Source: Chloroflexota bacterium (GTDB lineage Bacteria > Chloroflexota > UBA6077). Taken from it: DNA of 5,787 nt. The stretch is from the NCBI GenBank assembly GCA_021786215.1, contig JAJYNT010000116.1:1-5787 (forward strand), written 5' to 3'. Numbering within the stretch: the stretch's first letter is position 1; each line of letters begins with the position of its first letter. The notes beneath the pieces are model-generated. The model was not told the origin of the DNA. It saw nothing but the letters and a program-made list of their open reading frames with translations, and made no database searches. Positions 1 through 5,513 of the stretch are shown piece after piece. Both the position numbers and the translations under genes were made by a program.

Positions 1-6
1 TGAACT

Positions 7-25
7 CTGCCCGATCTCAGGGCAG
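7..25 (+). other. Small stem-loop upstream of map
   Basis: CTGCCC (7-12) pairs with GGGCAG (20-25) around a 7-nt loop, ending five bases before the map ribosome binding site. It could be the end of an upstream transcript's terminator or a leader hairpin. No T-run follows, and a 6-bp stem can arise by chance in GC-rich DNA. Confidence 0.3.
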
Positions 26-29
26 GTTC

Positions 30-35
30 GGAGGT
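30..35 (+). promoter_or_regulatory. Ribosome binding site of map
   Basis: GGAGGT lies 4 nt before the GTG at 40 and supports that non-ATG start. No other start codon with a comparable box occurs before the conserved part of the protein. Confidence 0.7.
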
Positions 36-39
36 ACTA

Positions 40-828
40 GTGAATACTCTAAACACGGCTGAAGACGAGGCGATCGTTCTGCGCTCGCCCAAAGAGATTG
101 AGAAGATAAGGGATGCGGCGAGGATCGTCGTGCTCACCCTCAAGGAATTGAAGAACGCGGTGAAGCCCGGCGTCACCACCAGAGAGCTGGATGAGCTGGC
201 CGGCAGGATATTTCGCGAGAACGGCGCCGTCTCCGGCTCCCTCAACTACCACGGCTACCCCGGCAACATCTGCGTATCGCTGAACGAGCAGGTGGTCCAC
301 GGCATCAGGGGCCCTCGCCAGCTGAAGGCCGGCGATATCGTCAAGCTGGACGTCGCAGCCTCCTACAAGGGCTACTTTGCGGATTCCACCATGACCTACG
401 CGGTGGGTGAGGTGAAGCCGGAGGTTGCCCGGCTGCTCAAGGTGACCGAGCAGGCGCTGTGGCAGGGGATCGACAAGGCGAAGGCCGGCAATCGGATCTC
501 CGACATATCCCACGCCATCCAGCAGCATGTGGAGAAGAACGGCTTCTCAGTGGTGCGGGCATTTGTGGGGCATGGCGTGGGACGCGACATGCACGAGCCC
601 CCGCAGGTACCTCACTTCGGGCCACCCCACCAGGGTCCGCTGCTCCGGCCGGGAATGGTGCTGGCCATAGAGCCTCAGGTCAACATGGGCACGCCCGATA
701 TCTCCGTCCTCGCCGACCATTGGACGGCGGTGACCAGGGATGGGCAGTGGTCCGCCCACTTCGAGCACACCGTGGCCATCACCGCCAACGGTCCCGATGT
801 CCTCACCCGTTGGGACCAGTGGGAATAG
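40..828 (+). CDS. map: Type I methionine aminopeptidase
   Basis: Cytosolic metalloenzyme that removes the initiator methionine from new proteins when the second residue is small. The 262-residue product is full length for a bacterial type I enzyme with a short N-terminal extension (about 8 residues beyond the E. coli protein). All five metal ligands of the pita-bread fold are in place: D104 (KLDV), D115 (FADST), H178 (GHGVG), E211 (AIEPQ) and E242 (FEHTV). The substrate-site histidines H87 (VVHGIR) and H185 (MHEPPQV) are also present. The start is a GTG chosen for the GGAGGT box at 30-35 and because the conserved helix (SPKEIEKIRDAARIV) begins only about 16 residues later. The gene stands alone here and converges on the transporter operon. 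What lies upstream is outside the window, although in many bacteria map follows adk or secY. Family assignment is firm; the exact start is slightly less so because the box-to-start spacing is short (4 nt). Confidence 0.96.
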   Translation: MNTLNTAEDEAIVLRSPKEIEKIRDAARIVVLTLKELKNAVKPGVTTRELDELAGRIFRENGAVSGSLNYHGYPGNICVSLNEQVVHGIRGPRQLKAGDIVKLDVAASYKGYFADSTMTYAVGEVKPEVARLLKVTEQALWQGIDKAKAGNRISDISHAIQQHVEKNGFSVVRAFVGHGVGRDMHEPPQVPHFGPPHQGPLLRPGMVLAIEPQVNMGTPDISVLADHWTAVTRDGQWSAHFEHTVAITANGPDVLTRWDQWE

Positions 829-837
829 CGTCCGAGC

Positions 838-854
838 GACCATAAAGGATGGTC
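838..854 (+). other. Short stem-loop after map
   Basis: GACCAT (838-843) and ATGGTC (849-854) form a 6-bp stem with a 5-nt loop ten bases after the map stop codon. No T-tract follows, so it is not a classical intrinsic terminator. It may protect the 3' end of the mRNA or be incidental. Confidence 0.3.
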
Positions 855-885
855 CCCACAAACCGTTCGGCGTGGAGACTCATGA

Positions 886-928
886 CAGTGAGAAGGGGGC
901 GAGGGGTGACCCTGGTCCCTTCTCACTG
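886..928. terminator. Stem-loop between convergent genes (candidate bidirectional terminator)
   Basis: The arms CAGTGAGAAGGG (886-897) and CCCTTCTCACTG (917-928) are perfect 12-bp complements around a 19-nt loop. The loop can itself fold through GGG (904-906) and CCC (910-912). The element fills most of the gap between the map stop and the permease stop, and the permease stop codon (936-934) lies only five bases from its edge. Position and symmetry suit a shared transcription end for two converging genes. Neither side has a T-run, so termination may be U-tract-independent, Rho-assisted, or the element may act as an RNA 3'-end stabiliser. Confidence 0.6.
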
Positions 929-933
929 CTCCG

Positions 934-2934
934 TCAGGCCGTGGCACCGGGAGGCAGGATGCTGGTGCGCTGAACCGGCTTCGCCTTGCCGCTCCTGATC
1001 AGGTAGCCTTGATGGAACCAGACCGCCACTATCACAACCAGCCCCATTAGATCGGTCTCCCAACCCGGGGTGATCAACAGCAGCGCCGCGGCGAACAGCA
1101 GGGGTCGCTGCCACCAGTACACCCAGGTCCTCATGAAGCCGAAGAGCGAAACCCCGAGGGCGATCACCCCCAGCACCGCCGAGACCGAGGCCTCCACCCC
1201 ACTCAGGAAGCTGTATCCCAGCAGGGTGATCTGCGGCGCGTAGCAGAAGACATATGGGATCAGATACGCGGGAGCCGCCAGCCGGAACGATTGGACCCCC
1301 GTCTTGGTGGGTGGAGCACCCGCCAGTCCGGCACCGGCCATCGCCGCCAGGGCCACGGGCGGGGTCAGATCAGCGATTATGCCGAAGTAGAAGACGAAGA
1401 GGTGGGCCGGCAGCAGCGGTATTCCCGCCTGCACCAATGCCGGTGCGGCTATGGTGGATGTCACCAGATAGTTCGCCGTGGTGGGCAGGCCCATCCCCAG
1501 AATGAGGGAAGCCACCATGGTGAAGAAGAGAGTGAAGAACAGGTTTCCACCGGAGAGCAGGATGATCCCGTTGGCGATCTTGAGACCGGCACCAGTCAGA
1601 GTGGCCGAGCCCATGATGAAGCCGATGCTGATGCAAGCGATGCTCACCCCCAGTGCGTCCCTCGCACCCAGTACCAGCGCCTCCCAGTACTTGCTGGGAT
1701 GGACACGGGTTTGAGGAAGGGCGGCGCCCACGACGATACTTGTGATGATGCCGGTGACGGCCGCGTAGGGCGGCGTGTAGCCGTTCATCAGCATGTAGAT
1801 CACCGCCACTATCGGCAGAAGCAGAACGCCCCTCTCCTTCATGATCTTCAGCGGACTGGGCAACATCCGTCGAGGGATCCCTTCCAGGCCGGTTCGCTTG
1901 GCCTCGAGATGGACTCCCGTGAGCACGCCGGTGTAGTAGAGGATGGCGGGCAGGGCCGCCGCGATACAGATCTCGATGTAGGGCCGACCCAGGATCTCGG
2001 CCATGATGAAGGCCCCTGCGCCCATGACCGGAGGCATCAACTGGCCACCGGTGGAGGCAGCGGCCTCCACGGCCCCAGCGAAGTAGGGTTTGTAGCCGAT
2101 GGACTTCATCAACGGGATGGTGAACGAGCCGGTCCCAACCACGTTGGCCACCGACGAGCCGTTGATAGTGCCCATCAGGGCGGAGGAGAAGACCGCCACT
2201 TTGGCCGGTCCACCGGAGAAGCTACCCAGTAGCGCGGTCGCCAGGTCGATGAAGAACTGCCCCGTGCCGGTGCGCAGCAGGAAGGCCCCGAATAGGATGA
2301 ACATGAAGACGTAGGTGGTGGCGACCCCCGCCGCCACACCGAAGATCCCCTCGGTGGTCAGGTACATGTGGCTGACCACTCGGGTGAATGGGTAGCCTCG
2401 ATGGCTCAGAAAACCCGGGATGTAGTTTCCGAAGAGAGCATACAGGATGAACACCGCGCAGATGATGGTGAGTACGGGCCCCACTGCCCGCCGGCACAGC
2501 TCCAGCACCAGCAGGCAGGCAATGCTGCCCATGATGAGGTCGGCCTGGGACGGGTCCCCCATGTTCTCCACGATGTTATCGAAGTTGACGATGATGTAGA
2601 GGCCGACCATCGCCGAGAGAGCCATGAGGATCAGGTCGTACCAGGGAGGCAGCCTCAGGGTGTCCAGTTGGCCCTTGAACCGAGCGGGATACAGGGCATA
2701 TCCCAGGACGAAGACGAAGACGAAGAAGGCCGCTCTCTGGATCGGCGCATCGAAGAAGCCGAAGAAGGTTGTGTACAGATGGAACAGCGACATGGCAGCG
2801 GCAAACAGCATGAGGAAGATGCCGGATGGGCCGGAGTACTTCCGCAAGCGGGAGGCTACGTCCAGCTTGGCCGTAATCCGCTCGGCTTCCTCCTCGGATA
2901 CCGATTCAACAAGCGGGGGGGGCGATTGAGACAT
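934..2934 (-). CDS. TRAP transporter fused permease (DctQ-DctM, 4TM/12TM, TAXI type)
   Basis: Integral membrane protein of 666 residues joining the small (DctQ-like) and large (DctM-like) TRAP permease subunits in one chain, as is usual for TAXI-type systems. A cytosolic N-terminus (about 1-35) is followed by hydrophobic segments at roughly 37-57, 67-84, 98-117 and 131-168 (the DctQ part), then by the long DctM part from about 195. Conserved DctM stretches are visible: GTINGSSVANVVGTGSF (255-271), STGGQLMPPVMGAGAF (294-309), LGMGLPTTANYLV (479-491) and FGIIADLTPPVALAA (517-531). Further helices follow at about 565-640 before a polar tail. Family knowledge says such permeases import organic anions with Na+ or H+ and need the binding protein encoded two genes upstream. 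The start at 2934 (MSQSPPP) was chosen over an in-frame ATG at 3057 because it has a strong AAGGAGG box, and the longer version would overlap DUF1850 and add 41 atypical residues. It is last in the operon, 52 nt after DUF1850. The substrate is not deducible. Confidence 0.95.
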   Translation of the reverse strand: MSQSPPPLVESVSEEEAERITAKLDVASRLRKYSGPSGIFLMLFAAAMSLFHLYTTFFGFFDAPIQRAAFFVFVFVLGYALYPARFKGQLDTLRLPPWYDLILMALSAMVGLYIIVNFDNIVENMGDPSQADLIMGSIACLLVLELCRRAVGPVLTIICAVFILYALFGNYIPGFLSHRGYPFTRVVSHMYLTTEGIFGVAAGVATTYVFMFILFGAFLLRTGTGQFFIDLATALLGSFSGGPAKVAVFSSALMGTINGSSVANVVGTGSFTIPLMKSIGYKPYFAGAVEAAASTGGQLMPPVMGAGAFIMAEILGRPYIEICIAAALPAILYYTGVLTGVHLEAKRTGLEGIPRRMLPSPLKIMKERGVLLLPIVAVIYMLMNGYTPPYAAVTGIITSIVVGAALPQTRVHPSKYWEALVLGARDALGVSIACISIGFIMGSATLTGAGLKIANGIILLSGGNLFFTLFFTMVASLILGMGLPTTANYLVTSTIAAPALVQAGIPLLPAHLFVFYFGIIADLTPPVALAAMAGAGLAGAPPTKTGVQSFRLAAPAYLIPYVFCYAPQITLLGYSFLSGVEASVSAVLGVIALGVSLFGFMRTWVYWWQRPLLFAAALLLITPGWETDLMGLVVIVAVWFHQGYLIRSGKAKPVQRTSILPPGATA

Positions 2935-2939
2935 GCAAT

Positions 2940-2946
2940 CCTCCTT
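2940..2946 (-). promoter_or_regulatory. Ribosome binding site of the TRAP permease
   Basis: Read on the minus strand, AAGGAGG lies 5 nt before the ATG at 2934. It is the strongest Shine-Dalgarno match in the operon and settles the permease start in favour of the 666-residue protein. Confidence 0.85.
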
Positions 2947-2986
2947 GACCAAAGCAGCTAACCGCACCAGCGCGGGCGAGAGACAC

Positions 2987-3568
2987 TTATCGGGGTAGCA
3001 GCCGTAACCACCATCCTTGGCCCATCGAGGCGACGATGCGCGGGCGCATCGCCACATCGATCACCAGGAGACTCAAAGGCTTCGCCAGAGAATCCAGCCG
3101 GAACTTCTCTCCTTCCACCTGCAAGCGGTTAGGCTCCGTGGATGCCACCCACACCCGCATAACAGGGATATCCCTGGACATGTTGATGATCCGAAACTGT
3201 TTGTGCTCGTTGTCGAAAACGAAATCGCCATCCAGGACGTCCGATGGAAGGCCCACTCCCAACATGTCGTAGTCCGTCTCTCGGACCACCAGATGGCCGT
3301 TGGGCGCCATTTCCAGGATCTCCTCCACCGGCCCCTTCTGGATCGAGTGCACGTAGCTGTAGATCATCCTATCGCCCAGGGTAATGGGGATCACCTTCAC
3401 CAATGGACCGTTCTCCCCCGCATGGATCTCCAACACACTGGTTGGCCAGAGGGCCCCCAGCAGCAGAGCAGCGACTGCCAGAACCACCGGGACAACCCAG
3501 AGGGGAAAACAGCGACCGAGAAGAGGTACGCATATGTTGCGTGTGGCGAGCCAAGATTTCGAAGCCAA
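2987..3568 (-). CDS. DUF1850 family protein, TRAP-TAXI operon companion
   Basis: Protein of 193 residues with a single strongly hydrophobic segment at about 22-41 (a signal anchor or uncleaved signal), then a roughly 150-residue domain that is probably extracytoplasmic. DUF1850-type motifs are visible: a YVHSIQKGPVEE stretch at 72-83, where the H-S and P-V-E-E residues are characteristic, and ETDYDMLGVGLP at 97-108. An R-V-W motif lies near 138-140. The start is a TTG (3568-3566) with a GGAAGGA box 7 nt upstream; no ATG or GTG occurs before the hydrophobic segment. DUF1850 genes recur between or beside TAXI binding-protein genes and fused TRAP permease genes, as here. That context suggests an accessory or assembly role for the transporter, but to my knowledge no biochemical function is established. 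It lies 102 nt after the TAXI gene, with a stem-loop between, and 52 nt before the permease. Confidence 0.87.
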   Translation of the reverse strand: MASKSWLATRNICVPLLGRCFPLWVVPVVLAVAALLLGALWPTSVLEIHAGENGPLVKVIPITLGDRMIYSYVHSIQKGPVEEILEMAPNGHLVVRETDYDMLGVGLPSDVLDGDFVFDNEHKQFRIINMSRDIPVMRVWVASTEPNRLQVEGEKFRLDSLAKPLSLLVIDVAMRPRIVASMGQGWWLRLLPR

Positions 3569-3575
3569 GGGGAAA

Positions 3576-3582
3576 TCCTTCC
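3576..3582 (-). promoter_or_regulatory. Ribosome binding site supporting the TTG start of DUF1850
   Basis: On the minus strand GGAAGGA lies 7 nt before TTG (3568). Ideal spacing and the lack of another usable start before the membrane anchor make this rare start codon the best choice. Confidence 0.65.
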
Positions 3583-3597
3583 GGAAACTCTTTGCTC

Positions 3598-3634
3598 GCC
3601 CGGGCGACCCACTGCTCTGGTGGGTCGCCCGGGC
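3598..3634 (-). terminator. Strong intergenic stem-loop between the TAXI gene and DUF1850 (attenuator or mRNA stabiliser)
   Basis: GCCCGGGCGACCCAC (3598-3612) pairs without mismatch with GTGGGTCGCCCGGGC (3620-3634), giving a 15-bp GC-rich stem with a 7-nt loop. It starts 36 nt after the TAXI stop codon on the minus strand and ends 15 nt before the DUF1850 ribosome binding site. The minus strand continues GAGCAAAGAG after the stem, so no proper U-tract is present. The likely role is partial termination or protection of the upstream mRNA from 3' decay, raising binding-protein output over the membrane parts. This layout is known from ABC transporter operons; its use here is inferred. Confidence 0.65.
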
Positions 3635-3670
3635 ACCGGGGCCAGAGGGAACTCTCGCTCCCCGAATCCC

Positions 3671-4780
3671 CTACTTGATCACTCCGATCTCCCTGTAGTA
3701 CTTCTCGGCGCCCGGGTGCAGCGGGACAGTCAAGCCCTTGACCGCCGATTCCTTGGAAAGCTCCTTGCCCTTGGCATGGGCCTGGGCCAGCTCCGGCTGC
3801 TTCTCGATAAGTGTCTTGGTCAGCCAGTAGACCAGATCGGGGTCCAGGTCCTCCCGACACACCAGCATCGACTGGACCGCGATGGTGGGCACGTCAGCCG
3901 TGAGGCCCTTGTATGCGCCGGAGGGCACCTTGGTAGTCACGAAGAACTTGTACTTCTCCATCACCTTCTTGGCATCATCGCCGGTGATCGGCAGCATGTT
4001 GATGTCCACCCCCGTGGTCACGTCGGTGATCGCCGAGGTGGGTACCCCACCCGTGACGGCAAAGCCGTCCACCTGCCGGTCCTTCATGGCAGCGGCAGCT
4101 TCGGCGTACGAAAGGAAGGCAGCCTTACCCAGATCCTTGTAGCTCATGCCGAGGGCTTCAAGAACCTGGCGGGTGTTGGCCTCGGTGCCGGAAGCGGCCG
4201 CCCCCACCACGAACCGCTTACCCTTCAGATCCGCGATGGTCTTGATGTTGGGAGTCACCACCCATTGGAGCACCTCGGGATAGAGGGCAGCGATCGCGCG
4301 GAAGTTGGTGATCTTCTCCTTGAACATCTCGGTGCCGTTCATCGAGTAGTCGGCCACGTCGTTCTGAGTGAGAGCCAACTCCACCTGCTTGTTCCTCAGC
4401 AGCCGCTGGTTCTCCACCGAGGCGCCGGTGGTCTCAGCGGTCACCGTCACCCCCTTGAGGTTCTTAGACCACAACCCTGCGATAGCCCCGCCATATGGGT
4501 AGTAGGTGCCCGCCGTACCACCTGTGGCCATGGACATCTTGTACTCCTTGGTCAGGGCGGGAACGCTACCCGAGGACGCAGCGGGGGCGCTCGTGGGCGC
4601 GGCAGCGGCCGGAGCGGTTGTCGCGGCAGGGGCAGCGGGAGCCTTCGTAGGCTCCGCGGCGGCTGGCTTCGCCGGGGCCTGGGGCGGCGCTGGAGTAGCG
4701 GCTCCGCTACAGCCCAAGGTGGCGAGAGCAACTGCTAAGAGTAGGACCCAGAGGTGACGCAGAGCAGGCTGCCTTTTCAT
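3671..4780 (-). CDS. TAXI family TRAP transporter solute-binding lipoprotein
   Basis: Extracytoplasmic substrate-capture subunit of a TRAP-TAXI importer, 369 residues. It begins with a basic N-terminus and hydrophobic core (about 10-23) ending in ATLGC, a slightly off-consensus lipobox, so lipidation at C24 is expected. Residues 25-75 are a low-complexity Ala/Pro/Thr/Ser linker. The folded domain starts near 80 with the TAXI hallmark GGTAGTYYPYGGAIA (87-101). Next come a TETTGASVENQRLL stretch (about 114-128), ALTQNDVADY (136-145), VVGAAASGTEANTRQ (191-205) and the C-terminal TVPLHPGAEKYYRE (351-364). The ATG at 4780 was chosen over an in-frame ATG at 4891 because AGGGAG (4785-4790) and AGGAG (4793-4797) precede it and the signal peptide starts there. 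Family members have been linked to glutamate and 2-oxoglutarate-like anions, but the ligand here cannot be read from sequence. First gene of the operon. Confidence 0.95.
   Translation of the reverse strand: MKRQPALRHLWVLLLAVALATLGCSGAATPAPPQAPAKPAAAEPTKAPAAPAATTAPAAAAPTSAPAASSGSVPALTKEYKMSMATGGTAGTYYPYGGAIAGLWSKNLKGVTVTAETTGASVENQRLLRNKQVELALTQNDVADYSMNGTEMFKEKITNFRAIAALYPEVLQWVVTPNIKTIADLKGKRFVVGAAASGTEANTRQVLEALGMSYKDLGKAAFLSYAEAAAAMKDRQVDGFAVTGGVPTSAITDVTTGVDINMLPITGDDAKKVMEKYKFFVTTKVPSGAYKGLTADVPTIAVQSMLVCREDLDPDLVYWLTKTLIEKQPELAQAHAKGKELSKESAVKGLTVPLHPGAEKYYREIGVIK
4560..4708 (-). repeat. Low-complexity Ala/Pro-rich coding segment (lipoprotein linker)
   Basis: This stretch encodes residues 25-74 of the TAXI lipoprotein, dominated by Ala, Pro and Thr with recurring APAA-, PTKAP- and TAPAA-like units and GCC/GCG/CCG codons. 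It is a flexible tether between the lipidated cysteine and the binding domain, not a separate element. Such GC-rich repeats are prone to length change between strains. Confidence 0.75.
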
Positions 4781-4784
4781 ATTA

Positions 4785-4797
4785 CTCCCTTTCTCCT
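4785..4797 (-). promoter_or_regulatory. Ribosome binding site of the TAXI gene (two purine boxes)
   Basis: On the minus strand the leader ends AGGAG (4797-4793), two A residues, AGGGAG (4790-4785) and TAAT before the ATG. The nearer box is 4 nt from the start and the farther one 12 nt. Both fix the start at 4780 and rule against the 37-residue longer form. Confidence 0.7.
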
Positions 4798-4928
4798 CAC
4801 ACCCGTTGTGGGGCAGCAGTACACACGAACGGCACACACCAGGGACACTCGAGGTCAAACCCACCTCCCTTCCAACCCCTACTTGCTCCATGCGTGGCTA
4901 CAGCAGTGTGCCAAGGACTAGCGCCCAC

Positions 4929-4981
4929 CTCCCCAGACTGGGAGTGAGCGCCGGTCTGAGACGCGCTGGGCGGCGCCTCTC
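4929..4981 (-). other. Cluster of small hairpins in the putative operon leader
   Basis: Three stems overlap or adjoin: CTCCC (4929-4933) with GGGAG (4940-4944); CAGAC (4934-4938) with GTCTG (4954-4958); and GAGAcGCGCT (4958-4967) with GGCGCcTCTC (4972-4981), which has one mismatch, one G-T wobble and a 4-nt loop. The first two are mutually exclusive because they interleave. They would be transcribed if the 5187-5215 promoter drives the operon. This could be a structured leader, but short stems are common in DNA this GC-rich. Confidence 0.3.
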
Positions 4982-5036
4982 TAGGGCAAGATTGGTTACC
5001 CGCGCAGGGTCCGCGTTGACCGATAATCGCTGCCGC

Positions 5037-5050
5037 CGGCTCCATAGCCG
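5037..5050. other. Small stem-loop in the intergenic region
   Basis: CGGCT (5037-5041) and AGCCG (5046-5050) enclose a 4-nt loop (CCAT). It is a minor hairpin within the putative operon leader; function, if any, unknown. Confidence 0.25.
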
Positions 5051-5167
5051 ACAATGGTTGGTACCCGAGAGTAGGTCTAGGATGACGCGACTGCCAACGG
5101 AGGAATACTATCCAGAAGAAGAGCTACCAGTGGGGCATCCACCCACACCCATTCCACTGCGGATGTA

Positions 5168-5196
5168 GATATACCATCTTGTTGAGAGTTTAGTAA
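5168..5196 (-). promoter_or_regulatory. Alternative overlapping promoter with extended -10
   Basis: On the minus strand TTACTA (5196-5191; 3 of 6 to TTGACA), a 17-nt spacer ending in TGG, then TATATC (5173-5168; 4 of 6). The TG one base before the -10 resembles an extended -10 element. It overlaps the TTGACA promoter and points the same way, so only one may be used. Confidence 0.3.
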
Positions 5197-5215
5197 GAGC
5201 CTATTGTCTTGTCAA
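5187..5215 (-). promoter_or_regulatory. Candidate sigma70-type promoter toward the TRAP-TAXI operon
   Basis: On the minus strand a perfect TTGACA (5215-5210) is followed, after exactly 17 nt, by TAAACT (5192-5187; 4 of 6 matches to TATAAT). Transcription would start near 5180 and run toward the TAXI gene, giving a leader of about 400 nt. The local sequence is more AT-rich than its surroundings. No better promoter was found by eye in the last 150 bases before the TAXI start, but a shorter leader from an atypical promoter cannot be excluded. Confidence 0.5.
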
Positions 5216-5216
5216 C

Positions 5217-5251
5217 TGCACTGGCGCCACAACGGTGAGATCGCCAGTGCA
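5217..5251. repeat. 10-bp inverted repeat next to the -35 box
   Basis: TGCACTGGCG (5217-5226) and CGCCAGTGCA (5242-5251) are perfect complements separated by 15 nt. The loop has its own small CAC/GTG pairing (5228-5230 with 5235-5237). The dyad ends one base from the TTGACA of the minus-strand promoter candidate. It could be a regulator-binding site, with its centre near -54 relative to the presumed start, or an RNA hairpin ending read-through from the upstream gene. No T-run follows on either strand. Confidence 0.55.
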
Positions 5252-5427
5252 TCTGGAAGGAGCCTTCGACAAGGAGGATGCGCAGTAGCCTAACTGCCGG
5301 ACTCTGCCGATGGGCTTAGCCGGTGACGATCGAGGCGGCCAGCAGAGGGCTAGCTCGCGGAGGTTGGGCAAGCAATAGGGTAGAAGAGCAAACGACCGCC
5401 CACTCGGCGGCGTGATCGGCGCAAAGA

Positions 5428-5488
5428 TTGGGGTTTGTCCCCTGTCGCCCAGAACATCACTCTGCATGATACAGGGAACAAACCCCAA
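5428..5488 (-). terminator. 18-bp stem-loop downstream of the cyclopropane synthase gene
   Basis: The arms TTGGGGTTTGTCCCCTGT (5428-5445) and ACAGGGAACAAACCCCAA (5471-5488) are complementary at 17 of 18 positions. The odd pair is C-A on the plus strand but G-U on the minus-strand RNA, so the minus transcript forms an unbroken 18-bp stem. The 25-nt loop contains a further 4-bp stem (5450-5453 with 5461-5464). It begins 25 nt after the gene's stop codon and on the minus strand is followed by TCTTTG, a weak T-rich end. Best read as a terminator or 3'-end structure. A dispersed palindromic repeat (REP- or MITE-like) is the main alternative. Confidence 0.55.
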
Positions 5489-5513
5489 CCCGTCTCGAAA
5501 AACTTCTGTCAAC

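Larger units (their letters stand above)
4781..5513. other. Long intergenic region without a convincing gene
   Basis: About 730 bp separate the TAXI start from the stop of the cyclopropane synthase gene. Open frames exist here (for example 4806-5168 plus, 4797-5054 minus, 5201-5512 minus), but their products lack known motifs, are rich in Arg/Pro/Ser/Cys and have no clear ribosome binding site, so I read the region as non-coding. I saw no tRNA, rRNA or recognisable riboswitch. It holds a minus-strand promoter candidate (5187-5215), a dyad beside it (5217-5251), an 18-bp stem-loop (5428-5488) and several small hairpins nearer the operon. Confidence 0.6.

Noticed and set aside
1291..2232. Plus-strand open frame of 313 codons opposite the permease gene
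   Set aside because: It is antisense to conserved DctM motifs and its low-complexity Gly/His/Asp/Arg-rich translation has no recognisable feature.
2935..3057. N-terminal extension of the permease to an ATG at 3057
   Set aside because: It would overlap the DUF1850 gene by 71 bases, and the 41 extra residues are atypical. The strong AAGGAGG box points to the ATG at 2934.
3017..4738. Plus-strand open frame of 573 codons opposite DUF1850 and the TAXI gene
   Set aside because: It lies antisense to two well-supported genes, spans their intergenic hairpin, and its His/Gly/Arg-rich translation shows no domain. Long antisense frames are expected with GC-rich codon use.
4781..4891. N-terminal extension of the TAXI protein to an ATG at 4891
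   Set aside because: It would bury the lipoprotein signal peptide inside the protein. The ATG at 4780 has two Shine-Dalgarno-like boxes and places a basic residue run directly before the hydrophobic core.
5130..5146. GTGGG/CCCAC inverted repeat in the intergenic region
   Set aside because: Only a 5-bp stem in a locally C-rich stretch, with no supporting context; likely chance.
4806..5168. Plus-strand open frame of 120 codons in the intergenic region
   Set aside because: Rich in Arg, Pro, Ser and Thr with no domain, no convincing ribosome binding site and no neighbour in the same direction. It overlaps the TAXI leader.
5240..5420. Possible tRNA or structured RNA
   Set aside because: No T-arm GGTTCRANNC pattern, no CCA end and no seven-base acceptor pairing of the right spacing on either strand.
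5201..5512. Minus-strand open frame of 103 codons just after the cyclopropane synthase gene
   Set aside because: It runs through both arms of the 18-bp stem-loop and the dyad, has no ribosome binding site and no known motif, and its composition is unlike the neighbouring genes. Non-coding repeat sequence explains it better.
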